A stretch of 64,000 nt of DNA from Chinchilla lanigera (lineage: Eukaryota; Chordata; Mammalia; Rodentia; Chinchillidae): assembly GCF_000276665.1 (NCBI RefSeq), contig NW_004955446.1, positions 10,486,066 through 10,550,065 of the forward strand, read 5' to 3'. Within the stretch, counting starts at the first letter, position 1; each line of letters begins with the position of its first letter. Below, one piece after another: positions 1-12,519 of the stretch. Both the position numbers and the translations under genes were made by a program. The notes under the pieces are model-generated. The model worked only from the letters and a program-made list of their open reading frames with translations, did not search any database and was not told the origin of the DNA.

Positions 1-80
1 TTATAATATATAATGTATATTATAAAATGTATACACATATATGTATGTATAATATTTATACATACATATCTGTACCTATG
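1..80. repeat. AT-rich low-complexity/ATGT repeat
   Basis: Degenerate alternation of AT, TATA and TGTATGTA at the window edge, with no coding potential. Confidence 0.6.
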
Positions 81-327
81 CAGTAGACAGATGCACTTAT
101 GTAGACATTAGATCAATCAACTGATCAATCTGCCAAACTCCATCCATCTGGCAGAACCTAGTGAACAGTCTCTAGCACTGTTTGACTTTTTCTCTCAGCA
201 TTGGCAGGATTGATAATTTCCTCATTCTTGAAACACTGTCCTCACCTCTGGCTGGGGCTCTGCACTTACAATACTGGAAACTGTTCTCAGTCTCCTTTAC
301 TGGCTCCTTCTGCTCCTTCTGGCTTCT

Positions 328-433
328 TTTTTTTTTTGGTTTTTTGTTTTTTTTTTTTTCAGTACTGGGAATCGAACTCACAACCTTGTGCTTGCCAGGC
401 AGGTGCTGTGTTGCTGAGCTAAATCCCCAGCCC
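328..433 (-). repeat. ID-type SINE with perfect target-site duplication
   Basis: On the minus strand it begins GGGGCTGGGGATTTAGCTCA, the tRNA-like left end with its A box. It continues through the TTCGATTCCC B box and ends in an A-rich tail, read here as a poly-T run. A 15-bp duplication CTCCTTCTGGCTTCT flanks it exactly at 313-327 and 434-448, which proves retroposition. Confidence 0.93.
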
Positions 434-539
434 CTCCTTCTGGCTTCTAAATACTCAGATGCTCCAGGGCCAGTCCTCTGTCTACATTATCCTCAAGTTT
501 ATCTCCTCTAAACTTGCGGCTTTAAATAGCATTTTTACA

Positions 540-1555
540 CTTCGGCCCAAAATGTGTCCCTCAAACTCGACGTCCCCTCCAACTTCCTGGCTCCTATTCC
601 AGTTGCCTTCTTAATGTCACCTGTTAGCATCCAGCCAGCATTCAGACTTCATCTATCAAAAACACCCCTCCCAATGAAACAGCTCCCTTTTCATATAACT
701 GTTTAGAGTAGAAGCCCACAAGTTAGTCTGAATCCTCTTTGTCCGCTAATCTCTTCTTTAATCAATTAGCAAACCCTGTTGACTATATCTTCAAAACATG
801 CCTCATGTCCTTCCATTTCACAGACATCACTGTAATTCACCTTCTATCTGAACAGTTGCAAGAGCTTCTTGACAGGCATCCTAACTTTGGCTCCTTAGCA
901 TCTTTGGGCTAGTGTCAATATAATATCCAGTCAAAACTTACTAAAGTGAAGCAGACCATGCCTGTGCACCCTTGCTCAAAGCCTTCATTAGGTTTCTATC
1001 ACACTCAGTAAAAATCCAGTGACCTACAGGGCAGACCTGCCTCCCCATTGGGCCTCGTCAACCGCACTGTCTCCCGCACCTGTTCCAATCCATCCACTCA
1101 GCCCCTTCTCACTACTTCCAGGTATGCTTCAAGTTGCTTCCGCCTCCGGACTTTACACAGACTCTTTCTTTCCCAGAACATTGCTCTGCAGATGTTCACA
1201 CAGCGCACCCCTTCACGTAACTCAGGTCTTTTGCAAATAGAACTTCCTTGGAGAGGTCTTCTGATAATCCTATCCAAATTTATGCTCTGTTTGCATATTT
1301 GATTTTAACTTCTTCAGTGCCCTTTCAATTATCTGGAGCCATATATTTCAATTATTATTCCATTCATTACATTATTTTTTGTTCATATACATTTATCCAT
1401 AAATGGGAGTGTTTGCCTATGTATCTACTTATTCTGACTCTACATTAGAGTGTAACCCCAAGGGTCCTTGGCTGTCATGTTCACTACTCTATTCCAGTGT
1501 TCAAGATAGTGCCTGGAACACAGCAGGCACTAAGGAAATGGGTGTTGACTGAATA
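540..1555 (+). repeat. L2 LINE 3' region
   Basis: Diverged but recognisable L2 3' end. It contains the tract on spending on a national-average class of L2 text such as CTTGACAGGCATCCTAAC, a late ACAGACTCTTTCTTTCCCAG tract, and the typical terminus GTGCCTGGAACACAGCAGGC followed by a TGACTGAATAA-like end. Short open frames across it are decayed LINE sequence, not genes. Confidence 0.7.
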
Positions 1556-2127
1556 ACTGAATTTGTTAACAGTTGTTCTTTTGAATGTGGCTTTTATTTT
1601 TGGTATCTGCCAATGAACTTTCCACTGAATTTTTATCCTTTTAATACCAGCTAGCTCCTTCACCAATTATGGCTAGAACCACTTTCTTTCCTATTTTTTA
1701 ATTTCTGTATCTTTACCATTTCTCCTAACTGCTCTCTTCTCTGAGTAGCCCCTACACAACTTAGGTACCAACAAAGGAAAGAGGATGTTTAACTCTGTTT
1801 CTCCAGAGAGGAACATTATCTGAATTAGCACCAGACAGAAAATCTTTGTCTTATCTCTGCCTCCTCCCAGAGCTCTCCTCCCCTCATCTCAGCCCTGGGT
1901 AGATGCAAATGTGAGACCCCGCTTCACTGGTGCAAGGTCATTTTTTGGCCATGTGCTGGGATCTAATCGTGTCTATTGCTGTGCACATGATATAATACAC
2001 AATAAAGGTGATGAGAAAACTCAACATTATTTCTCCCTTTACCTGGGAATAGACCAGAGGGTCCTGAGATCTGGAGCTAAAGAGAATGCTCCGTTTTTAT
2101 TATCATAGCATGGACAAAAGTGTATGC
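1556..2127. other. Intergenic, nothing recognised
   Basis: Unique AT-moderate sequence between the L2 copy and a TG microsatellite. I see no gene or repeat signature. Confidence 0.5.
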
Positions 2128-2164
2128 CTGTGTGTGTGCATGTGTGTGTGTGTGTGCGTGTGTG

Positions 2165-2195
<31 letters not shown>
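2128..2195. repeat. (TG)n microsatellite
   Basis: About 68 bp of TG dinucleotides with a few CG interruptions. Confidence 0.95.
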
Positions 2196-4584
2196 ATGGG
2201 GCTAGCCAGCATGCAGACATAGAACTACAGTCAGATTGGCTTCAGTCTGAAAATAGCCAGTGAGCCTTACTCATAGACTTTCATGAAAACATTAAAGTCC
2301 ATTTCAGACTCTTCAAAATAAACAAAGCTTTGTTAAAAAACCATTTTTAAGAGATGCTTACAAACATCCTTCTAAACTACATGAGATGGTTGAAAGAACA
2401 ATACAGACTTACTATTCTAGAGAGAAGCTACACTGCTAGAAAGCTTTTGAAATGACTGACAGCAACATTACTTTCCTGTACTGTATGAGAACTGCATTTA
2501 CATAATTGCATCAAGTGATTCAGAATTGACCTCACATGCGAAAATAGATAGATGGCAGTGGATGACATTAAGATGTCATGGTGAAGGAAAATGCATTATG
2601 GAAATAACTTCCAAAGCTAAGAGATCAGACTATTTTTCAGGGGCCATGGAATCTGTAATTATGAATTTGCTGTTCTGTTCATTCCTTTTGAAGAATGTGA
2701 TGCAGACTGTCATGAAGACTACTGTGCGTGGTCTCCAATTTTTATTTACTAGGCATCATTAGGAAGAAAAAAAGTTTCCATAATCTTTGCAAATAATTTT
2801 CATTCATTGTATTCTGTTTCCATTCTTATTCATTCAGACTGTAAAACTGCAGGGATCCTCAGACTACCAATTCTGCTGGGGTGCAGAGATTTCCCTTTGG
2901 TGACGTGGAATTCATATAGATCAGCACAATTCTCAAGCCACTTCACTGAATAAATGTTGGAAACAAATTAGATTTTTATTTATGCAGAATCAAGATAAGT
3001 ATATGGGTTATTGGAGAAATGACAAGCACCAATGAAAATAGTATTTTCCTACATAAACTACAAAGTTTCTAGTTCATGTAGGGAACTAAACTACTAGCTT
3101 CCTACATAAAATACACTTCAATAAAGAAAATCATTGTTTTCTTTAGAAACATGTAATGAACATAGACCATTCTCCTAAAGAAATTTATTTCTAAGGCAAT
3201 ACAAACGGTTGAAACTTTTTGATACTTGCTACATCTCTCTCCAGACAAGAGCATAAAACCATCTTTGTGCTTTCCATAGCAACAAAAGACAAAAATAATC
3301 AGCACTGTTTGGTTCCCAGGCAACCCTTGCCATGTACCTACTATGTGTCAGGCATTCATCCTGGCTCTGAAAACAGCATGGTCTTTCCTTCATCAGCAAG
3401 GAAAAAGACTCCCTGCGGCCTTGTGACTCATAAAGCACCCCACTTGTTGTTTAAGATGTACAATTTCTCTTGCAAGATAATGTACACAAAGCAAGGTTCC
3501 TATGCTTTGACTCATCCTTGAAACACACTCATCACTTGTCAAGGCAGATAATTCTGAGTGGCCTCACGGACACACTTTCAGCTATCACATGGCCTATGCA
3601 TGTGATACTGATGCTTTTCAGTCCATGCCTGCAGACTGCTCTGCTCCAGTTAGCACCACGGCCATTGCTGTCCCTAGCCCAAGAAGCAAACTCCAAGGGT
3701 AGAGTAAGGCTGTGTCTTGAAAGCTTCTGTGGGAATGTCTGTCACTTGGAGGCTGCTGGCATCAGGACCCCATTCCCTCTGCTCTCCTACACTCCCTGCC
3801 CCCTCTCCTATTCATTAAAAAAAGTAGAAGCCCACACCTGCTGCTGCCCTCCTCATTTTAGAGCTACTCATTCAGAAGGCCTGTGCTCCTTGCCTACATT
3901 TTACCTGGCTGGAAGCAGACAGACTAAAAGGAGTGGGAACAATAAGTAGCAAGGGGAGCATTGTCTTAGAATCCCAGTAAGACCAAATGGTTCTGAACAC
4001 TTCATTTTAGTACCTAAAATGATTTTTGTTTGCCTAAAACAACATGTACCCAAGGTTAAGTCCACAGAAAACTGCCAATATACAGCCACTTGTGGACATA
4101 CAAAAACATCAATTTCGTGTGGTTCAACCTGACAATAAAAGGTGACTTGATTCTTTCTTTGACTCTGTTAATTCTAAAGTTTGGTTCTTTAAAGATTCAG
4201 TTAGATTTTTGTAACCTGCCACTTACCTCTGTAACTTTGTTGTTAAAGCAGTATGGATCTGTGTCTCCTACTGATAGCAAAGAAATTCTGGAACAAAACC
4301 CATTCACAAGTGAAAGATACCCTACGAAGAATGTTGCTTCCTGTGTAAGACAAGGTTGATTGATTGCTTTTATTGAAACTATGGGATAAAGAAACCACAA
4401 AAGGCTAACTTTCATCCTCCAGATATTGCTCTCAGCCTTTTGACTCCAAAACACAGTCATAATCTGAGCTTGTCTGGTGGTGAGCCAGGCCAGTCCTAGA
4501 CTCCGGAGGCCCAGCCGAGGCCACAAGTCTGAACACGGAAGACCGAGAATGCCTGAATGCAAGTCCAAAACTGTGCTCCGGCTG
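2196..4584. other. Intergenic, nothing recognised
   Basis: No gene-like frame and no repeat I can name. The longest open frame here (3470-3949, 159 codons) resembles no protein family I know. Confidence 0.5.
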
Positions 4585-4745
4585 TGCCAGCCTGTTAGAA
4601 TAGCCTGACAAAGGTTGAAACTACTGGTGCTTATGCCTCCGCAGAAATTCTGATCTCACAAGCAGATATGCATCGTGGGCATCCGAATTTCACAGAGTTC
4701 CCTGGGGAATTCAATAAGCGATCCCTTGTAAGAACCACGGTTTCA
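4585..4745 (+). mobile_element. hAT-type non-autonomous transposon fragment (tentative)
   Basis: It contains a CAGAAATTCTGATCTCAC-like core, AGTTCCCTGGGGAATTC, and a final GAACCACGG that resembles the GAACCACTG terminal repeat of small hAT elements. It is diverged and its left end is unclear. Confidence 0.4.
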
Positions 4746-5702
4746 AACACTGATCCAAAACCAGGAGGCAGCTCTATAGGGTAAAAGCAGAAATGTGTAA
4801 ATACTGTTCATAGGTCCAAAATGAGCCCTGCCCAGGATGTCATCCAAACAGAAAAGGCAGTGTCTGCAAGGCCATCTGGAGGATATATGGAGGCACCCCG
4901 GCTGCCCGGAAGTCAGAAAGGCCACGGCATGAGAAAGATGCCACACGGGATCATGGATCCCCAGTCACAGGTTCAGAGAGGACTCCACAGAGGGCAGTGG
5001 AAGGCATAAAAAGCAACCTCAAAGCTCTCTGTCACTAGAAGCCTCTGAGGACAGGCAGGAATCAGGAAACCAAGGCTAGTGCCTAGGCAGACACAAGGCA
5101 GCACCAAGCACAAGGATGGGGAGATTCCATCAATGCTGAGTCCTTAGCTCCTTCTTTTCCTTCTCCCTGCATTTACGATGTTTCTATTCCACCCGCCCCA
5201 CCCAGGGGAGGCTTTAGTATCCCAGCTAGAGGGACAAAGACTTCAGGGGAAAGACCTAGCAGCTCTTTATGTTTTTTCCCTCAGGATAGATAACTTACCT
5301 CCTTCTCTTGGTCATGCCCAGAAAACAGAGATTTCTCCTTTAAGTTTTGCTCAAGATATATTTCTTCAGGGACTGTCCAACATAACAGGACAATTTACAG
5401 CCCATCCTCTCCCCTCAAGGTACAGTCATGTACAACAGTTGATACACAGCACAAAGGCACCCAGTTGAGAGGGTTGAGACTGAAGTTGTATTGCCAGATA
5501 TGGGGCTTTTTGTGCCCAAAGGATCCTCTTTCTCTAACTTGCACAAAGGTTCAGTGTGAGCTAGCAGTACTTCTGACAGAAACAACAGATTTATATCTAT
5601 TCAAATATTTGTTGATTGAATGATTAATCTGACTTTAACCCATTTTCCTGATGATAGATAAATGCCACATTGTAAATATTTCATGGAGAGCACACTCTGC
5701 AT
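4746..5702. other. Intergenic, nothing recognised
   Basis: No gene or named repeat visible. Confidence 0.45.

Positions 5703-5739
<37 letters not shown>
5703..5739. repeat. (CA)n microsatellite
   Basis: About 18 uninterrupted CA units. Confidence 0.95.
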
Positions 5740-5740
<1 letters not shown>

Positions 5741-7215
5741 TTTCTTCCTAAAAGTATTCATGCAAAAAAAATTCATCAAATATAGCAAGGGAAAGCTTGC
5801 ACTCTGCCCAACAAATTTCATTCCCTGACGACAGCAGAGAAAAGCATAAGCGCCCCTTGTTTTGCTGTCTTTGTTTCCCATGTTCCAAGCCAAATTGCAC
5901 AAGAATTATGAACACTTAGAAATAGTGTATTAATGACCAAAAACCAAATGAAAGCTCCATAAGAGATCCAAGCTGGCCCAAGCTGAGCCAGGCTGCTGGA
6001 ATTCTGGAACAGGAATTAGGGAATCAAGTTCCATCTTTGGCATGGTCCCCAGTTCACCGTTGACCTTCCCTTACCCTCACATCCTTGGTCTCCCAGAGCA
6101 CGCACAGGGCTCTGTGTCAAGCATTGCAGCACAAGGATCTTTGACTTGCTACTTAACAGGATCTGAACATCTCAGATGGAGACCACAAAACCAAGTCCCC
6201 ACAGGGACTCAGGCAGTCCTGTCCCTGAAGTCCAGCTCTCCAGAGGGTATTTCTCTGTGGCTGATTAACTGCTGCTTAGGTGACAGCAGACCCCTCCCGC
6301 AAGCTCACTCAATATTAAACCCTTTTATATGTGTTTTGTCCTGTGACCCCATTACCACGGTTCAGGCCCAGATGGAGGTGATTTAAATTATTCTATTTGA
6401 ACTGCAAGTTCTAGCCTCTCTCTCTGTCTTCATCAGAAAAATCATCTTTCTCCTAGAAGTCCTATTTATGTTAAAGATGAAAACTCCAGCTAATAGAGTT
6501 CTCTGAATACATGTGCAAGCCTCAAGTTTGGTTGCCTAAAGAATTATCTGCTCTCTCTAAAACTGGAGGCATGCCCAAAGCAGGAAGGGGGCAGGAAACT
6601 CACCTAAGAGAATTTGATCCCATCTGGCCTCTGGAATCAAGTCCATGTCCTTCTCCCACACACTTCACTGGAATGTGCTAAGAGTATCTGGAACTAATCA
6701 AAAGGAAGTTCCTATTCAGTATAAGGTGGTGTTTCAGTTATGTCACCCCTGAGTCCCCTCACCCTCTCAGGTGTATCTACTTTGAAGTGTTTGGGGCCCT
6801 TCTGGGTGGGAACATGGCAGTGGATGGCCTAGTGAGGAAGAGGTAGCCTCAGTTTTGACTGTTTTGCAAAGAGTCAAATATCTCTCTAAATTTAAGTTGC
6901 TGAACAGCAAGCCATTGGTTGAGAAGTTCTGATGATACCACTACACTCAGTCCACACCCCAGACTTCACACTCAGAGGTAGGATAAAGGACTTCTCAAAT
7001 GCTGCTGGGATTCTTGGAGGCAGGAATTTTCCTAACTATTCAAAACTGTCTTAAGTATAACCCTGTAGGGCTGTTCTCTCTCTCGTCATTCATATCCACC
7101 AGGCTATTTAAATCAAAAGAAATAAAGAGTAACAGAGCTATATATCTGTGGGTATTTTTATACAGGAACTGTAATTCCAAAAATTCAATCTGGGTGAGAT
7201 GTGTAACATCTTTAC
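5740..7215. other. Intergenic, nothing recognised
   Basis: No gene or named repeat visible. Confidence 0.45.
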
Positions 7216-7424
7216 TTGTATTTTTGTTTTGTTTTGTTTTGTTGTTTTACACTGAAGATTGAACCTAGGACCATCATACGTATCTATATCATCAACCCAT
7301 TTCTACTTTTTAAATTTGAGACAGGGTCTTGATAAGTTGTCCAGGCTGGGCTCAAACTTATGATCTCCAATGTCAGCCTCCAAAAATGCTGTGATTATAT
7401 AGACATATGCCACCGCACCTGGTT
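7216..7424 (-). repeat. B1-ID dimer SINE
   Basis: Reading the minus strand: a 7SL-derived B1 half comes first (plus-strand marks GAGACAGGGTCTTGATAAG and CCACCGCACCTGG). It is joined to an ID-like 3' half (GATTGAACCTAGGACC) and a tail of TTTTG repeats. This B1-then-ID order defines the dimeric SINEs of several non-muroid rodents. Confidence 0.8.
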
Positions 7425-7595
7425 TTAACTGTCTTTTCTACTTTATTTTTCCTCTCCAGAAAAATTATCCCCAACTATCAAAATGTAGAACATATTTAAA
7501 TTATAAGTAGATATGCATTATTTACACACACCTACAAAATTAAATGAGTAGTAATACAAGGACCAATCTTTGGAAATGAACGAAACAACCTAATT

Positions 7596-7795
7596 CAATG
7601 ATTCTCAACCAGAGCTGGTTTTGCTCCCCAGGGGATATTTGGAGCTATCTAGAGAAATCTTTAGTTGTCAAGGTTAAGGAGTGGAGTGAGAATGCTAGCT
7701 AAGGCCAGGGATGCGCAGCCACCCACAATACACAGCCCCCCACCAAAGAATTATCCAGCCCAAAATGCCAGTAATGCCAGTGTTGAGAAACCTTG
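7596..7795 (+). mobile_element. MER5A hAT-Charlie transposon, near full length
   Basis: It starts CAATGATTCTCAACC, has the diagnostic CCCCAGGGGATATTTGG and AAAGAATTATCCAGCCCAAA, and ends GTTGAGAAACCTTG. The terminal parts are the hAT inverted repeats. Flanking 8-mers (7588-7595 and 7796-7803) match at 5 of 8 positions, consistent with an aged 8-bp duplication. Confidence 0.92.
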
Positions 7796-7803
7796 ATCTA
7801 AAA

Positions 7804-9276
7804 ATACAAAAGGTCCTAGGTATACAAAAGCATTATTTTTCCATACAACAGAGAAACTCGTCTATTTTCATTAATAAATTACAGACTCACTATGACAAGC
7901 AGTCATATAAATAGCATATTAAAAGTCCTATGCAAATCTGAGAGCAAAGAGAGGTGAGACTTGTAGCTGCTTCCTTTCTTAGACGTTTGCTCAGCAACAC
8001 AGCAGTTGACTGCTCAGGCAGTAAAGAATGTTGCTGCCACCTAGGGGATGAAGGGATCCCTCGGAACACCCCACTCTGCTCCAAGAACATGAGCTGCAGG
8101 CCCGGGCATGCGCTTCTCACATGCACAACATTGAAAAGAAAGAAAAAATACCTTTGGGTTTCACGGCAAGCAACTGTTTACATCTTTTATAAATATCCTT
8201 AAGAGTCTACAATCAATTAATTTGTTTTCTTCATTTCATGCGTGTGGCATGAAACTGAAAAGTCCAGATTTAAAGTGAGGTTCGCAGGTGTTTGGTGGTA
8301 ATTTTTATGCTCGTTTAATTGGTGCAGAAAAGGAAGGGTCAGAGGACCCACAACTCTCTGGTAGAGCTGTCTTTCTACCCACCCTTTTCTTGAGATCATA
8401 GCAAGTCAACAAAAAGTTGTAAACAAATTATAAATCAAGAGAAGTCCTTTGCATTTAAAAAAATTACAACATTTTAAAACTTAACTCTATTTAAGTGAAA
8501 ATTAAGAATCAGTTTCTCTAACCAAGCATATGCCTCAACATGCACACAAACACACGCACACACGGGCACATACATGCACGCACTGCCCACAGAGAACAAC
8601 GCTGAAAGGACTTCTCCAAGTACTGTAAGAAGAAAGGAAAGAGCTTGCCTCCCACTTCCTCTCAGGCTCTGGAGAAGATGTGTCCAGGCTGCAGCGTGTG
8701 GACACCCAAAGTTACAGCTGCCTCTTGTTCACCCTTGGTGTCCCCCAAGCTTCAGCATAAGCAGAGGAGCTGGTTCTTGATTATTTTTCATGGACCAGAG
8801 ATAGAAAGCTTCTAATTGTTTCAACAGAAGAATTCCCAAGCATCTTAAAATAGTACAAAAATATATTTTGAGCTTCACAACATGCCTTTGAAATAGACCT
8901 GAATTCCTTTTCTGTGCTTTAAACAACGAAATTTGATTTTTAAAGACAGGATGTTTTATTCTCATTCATCTAGACTTCTACACCCAGACCAGTTACATGA
9001 AATGGGATGGCTCTTCCTCCTCACTGTTTTCATGCAGCAGGCCTACCTACCTTCCATCTCTAACTTCCCTAGAGTCTTGTAAATATCACAATCCAGACAT
9101 TATTTTTCTCAAAGGGAAAAGCCTAGAAGGAAACTACCACTGGAGCAAGAGAAGAGAAACACATTGTAACTAAGATATGATTCCACAATTGGCCAAAAAG
9201 AATAATAATATGTTTACCAATGTTACCATTTTTATAGGCCATAGACTAAAACTTAATGAATAGACAGTTGTAAAAA
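7804..9276. other. Intergenic, nothing recognised
   Basis: Apart from a short CA/CG-rich run near 8540-8580 I see no feature. Confidence 0.45.
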
Positions 9277-9315
9277 TGGGTGGGTGGATGGGTGGATGGA
9301 TAGATGGATGGAGAG
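9277..9315. repeat. (TGGA)n microsatellite
   Basis: Imperfect TGGA/TGGG tetranucleotide repeat. Confidence 0.85.
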
Positions 9316-10682
9316 ATGAACAGGGCAAGAAATTTTCAGTAGAGTTAGAGCCTTTCCATGAATTTTCTACAGCCAACTTCTTCTAAACAAAGAATTTCAT
9401 GCAATCTTACATGAGAAATTTCCCTCTTAAATAATTGCAAGATGTTATTTAGAATACATATTGTAATATTACTAGCATTAACATTACATTAAATATTAAT
9501 GTTTGAGATACATAAACAAATTGTCTGTTTATCTACCTCACAGAGTTATTGTGAAAATCAAGTAAGCTAAGTAAAGAGAAAGTTCTTAGGAGTTCTTTCA
9601 ATGGCTGCATACATATATAAGATGACATTGCTATTGTCAAATACAGTAAAATGAATTGCCATAAAGATGAAAAAAATGAGTTGCTACTGTCAAATACAGT
9701 AAAGTAAATTGTCATCCATAAAAGAGATAGGGGTTATATAAAACATCACATATTCTCATCACTCATCCAAAAAGGAAACATAATTCGATAGATATGTAAG
9801 ATAATTTGAAACTGGAACTATCCCATACTCTAAATGGTCCTTGAATCTAGTCTAATTCATTAAATTATTTTATTTTACATCAGGAAAAGGACCTTAAAGA
9901 CTGTTTGCCCAAGATACTCTTTATTTCTTATTTATGTGATATAGGGAAAATATTTACGATATACATGTGTAATTTTAAAAAAAAAGGCACAAAATTGTGT
10001 ATGCACAAAGTCTCAGCTATGTAGAAAACAATCTGAAAATAATAGTAATGGGCTTCCTGGATGATGGGATTACAAAAAGTATTTTTTTTCCTTTCATGAG
10101 GGTCCAGTGGTTTTTAATTTGCTTTTCTCAAAGTTATATGACTTTCAAAGTTTCTAAAAGTTATTTCATTATAAAAGGCTGATTAATCAAGAACAATATT
10201 TCCCTGTTCTAGCTCTTTCTGCTACCATTTTCTTCTCCTCAAAGGCAAACAATGTCATTGCTGAGATGTTTGTTCCACTGTCTCTACTTTTTAAATGATT
10301 ATATCACTATTTTTTGATGTTTCAGATTTAGGTATTCTCTACATCTTCCTATTATGGAAGAGAAAGGGTGACATTCTTAATGCCTCTTTGTACTCAAGGG
10401 CTTCCCTCTCCCATCTTCTGGTATGATTATATCGTTAATTAATATTATACCATTATTCAGTATTCGCGGTACTATCTCCACTTTAAGATAACCCAAATTT
10501 CCATTTTTGCAAGCATTAGCAGTTTGGGCAGTTACTCGCAGCCTATTTTTGTCTTATTTTGTTTAATTAAGATTCTAGGAATAACTATGTTCTCAATTCA
10601 TTCAAGCACTTAGGTACCCTATAAGCTTCACCCTTCATTTTCCTTAGCATCTTTCTAGAAAGTACTGTGCTCCCTTCTCTCT
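9316..10682. other. AT-rich intergenic, nothing recognised
   Basis: AT-rich. A short duplicated stretch (TGCTATTGTCAAATACAGTAAA near 9630 and 9685, one base different) is the only structure noted. Confidence 0.45.
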
Positions 10683-10714
10683 TGTTTTTGTTTTTGTTTT
10701 TGTTTTTGTTTTTT
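10683..10714. repeat. (TTTTTG)n repeat
   Basis: Five units of TTTTTG. Confidence 0.85.
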
Positions 10715-11036
10715 ATCTCTAAGCCTGTTTTGAAGAAATTGTATCTGAATCCCTCTTCACCATGTGGAGACATTATTGGCTTTATAGGTGATTTTCTACT
10801 TTTTTGGATCTTGTATTTACTTCTCTCCTGGTATATCCTCCAATTTTCATGGAGTATGTGAGCTAATACTAACTAAGAGAGAGGAAGCAAAATTTTGAGA
10901 CCTCATTGTGAGTCTGAAAAGTCTTTTGTTGGTCTCTCAAAGTCACTGTGAGATGGGCTGCTTATAAAACTGTAGCCTGAATATCATTTTCCCCCAGAGT
11001 TCCCAGTGTCACTATTGAGAAGACTAATGACATTCT

Positions 11037-11331
11037 TTTCAAAATTTTTTATTAGTACATATTTGCAGTACATGTTGTTTACATTCATTTCAGGGATTAG
11101 ATACATGGGTACATGCACTTAACAGTTCTTGATTCCTTTTATTCCCCTCGCTCCATCTCTAAATCCCTTTTCTTCTTTTTTTTGGTTCATACTTGTGACA
11201 CATACTAATCGCATTCGCTGTGGGTAGCTGGTATATGTACATGACGCATCTTAACACTTTTTATGTCCCCTTTTCCTCCCCGCTCCTGAATTCTGTCTCT
11301 TAGTCCGCTTTCCCATTTGCAAAAGATCTAG
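11037..11331 (-). mobile_element. Retroposed insertion, L1 3'-UTR-like (tentative)
   Basis: It begins with a T-rich run (TTTTCAAAATTTTTTATTAG), as a minus-strand retroposon with an A-rich tail would. It is flanked by GACATTCT at 11029-11036 and 11332-11339. Its body (CCTTTTATTCCCCTCGCTCC, CCCCTTTTCCTCCCCGC) has the flavour of rodent L1 3' UTR read backwards. The family is not certain. Confidence 0.45.
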
Positions 11332-11479
11332 GACATTCTCATTCTCATTTCTTTCATTGTGATTATTGGGAGGTGGGTCACTTAAAACTTTTAGAAACTT
11401 GTCTTTCTGCCAGCATTCTAAAATCTCTCAAAAACATAGAGGTTCTCCTATCTATTTGTGAAACAAGCAGCTCAATTTA

Positions 11480-11830
11480 GATATTTACCTCACTTCTGGA
11501 ATTTTTTTCTTAATTTATTTCTTTCTTAAACTATTTCCCTCCACCTTTTCTGTTTTCTGTGATGTCTATGAGTTGGATATTGTATTCGGTGGATTAATTC
11601 TCTAATTTTAAAAAATCTCCTGTTCTTCTGTCTCCTTATCATTTTGTGATACTTTCTAGGATAATCTTCAATTTTGCCTTTCAAAACTTCTATTAAGGTT
11701 TTCATTTGTGCAATCTTGTTTGTAAGTTCTTAGATCTCTTTTTGCTCACAAAATATTTTTATGACATGCTGTTCCTGTTTTAGGGATTAATATATTTTAT
11801 TCTCAGATGATATTATTCAGAGAATCATCC
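11480..11830. repeat. Ancient L1-type LINE relic
   Basis: It contains ATGAGTTGGATATTG, GGATTAATTCTCTAATTTT, TTAGATCTCTTTTTGCTC and ATGACATGCTGTTCCTG. I associate this text with old mammalian L1/HAL1-type elements. Related AT-rich text probably extends from about 10860 to 12500, split by the insertion at 11037-11331. Confidence 0.55.
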
Positions 11831-12408
11831 TTTTCTAGAAATTTCCTTTGATGCACATAGCGTTTATTGTTAGTGTGCAAGTTTGAAAATTATGAATTCT
11901 GTTCTTATCATTTCTTACAGTTGTTTCCAAACTATCCCTCTCCCGAAATCCATATCCCTTTGTTTGTGACTTTGCCATTTTGACCACTGAGAGATAAAAC
12001 TGATCCCTCCCTGACTCCTTAAATCTGAGCTGCTTGCGACTTGCTTTGCCCACCTGGAGTCATGGAAGAGACACTAGGTCAGTTTCAATCCAACCAAACA
12101 CAGTGTGAAATCCTGAGCTCAGCCTATTAGAAAGTCACAAACCTTAATATAGACCAGATGTAATCAGGGTAGGGGATGGTATCTTGGATTCATTTGCTTT
12201 TTATCCATGTCTTTAGCTTATTTCTGTTTCTGACTCCGCTGTGCCCCATCCCTTAGAAGTACCTGGGGTGTCCATTCCTGAGCCTCTCTGGGACTCCTCA
12301 ATAAGAATACCTTTTCTCCTGGGCATCCCCACTCCTGGATCAGGTTCTGTTTCCTCATGTCAGCTTAGTTACCATTTGTTCACTTCTTTCCTGCTTTAAA
12401 AATACTTT

Positions 12409-12466
12409 ATAGTTAATATAGTTAATAGTTTATAGTTAATATAACTAATAAAAATAGTTAATAGTT
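12409..12466. repeat. TATAGTTAATA short tandem repeat
   Basis: Several imperfect copies of ATAGTTAATA in about 58 bp. Confidence 0.7.
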
Positions 12467-12519
12467 CTGATATCTCCTTCTGCTCTCTTTCTTACTTTTT
12501 CAAAATGCCTGCTTATTTC

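Noticed and set aside
3470..3949. 159-codon open frame
   Set aside because: No similarity to a family I know, no start context, and no neighbouring exon or promoter signals. Consistent with chance in GC-moderate DNA.
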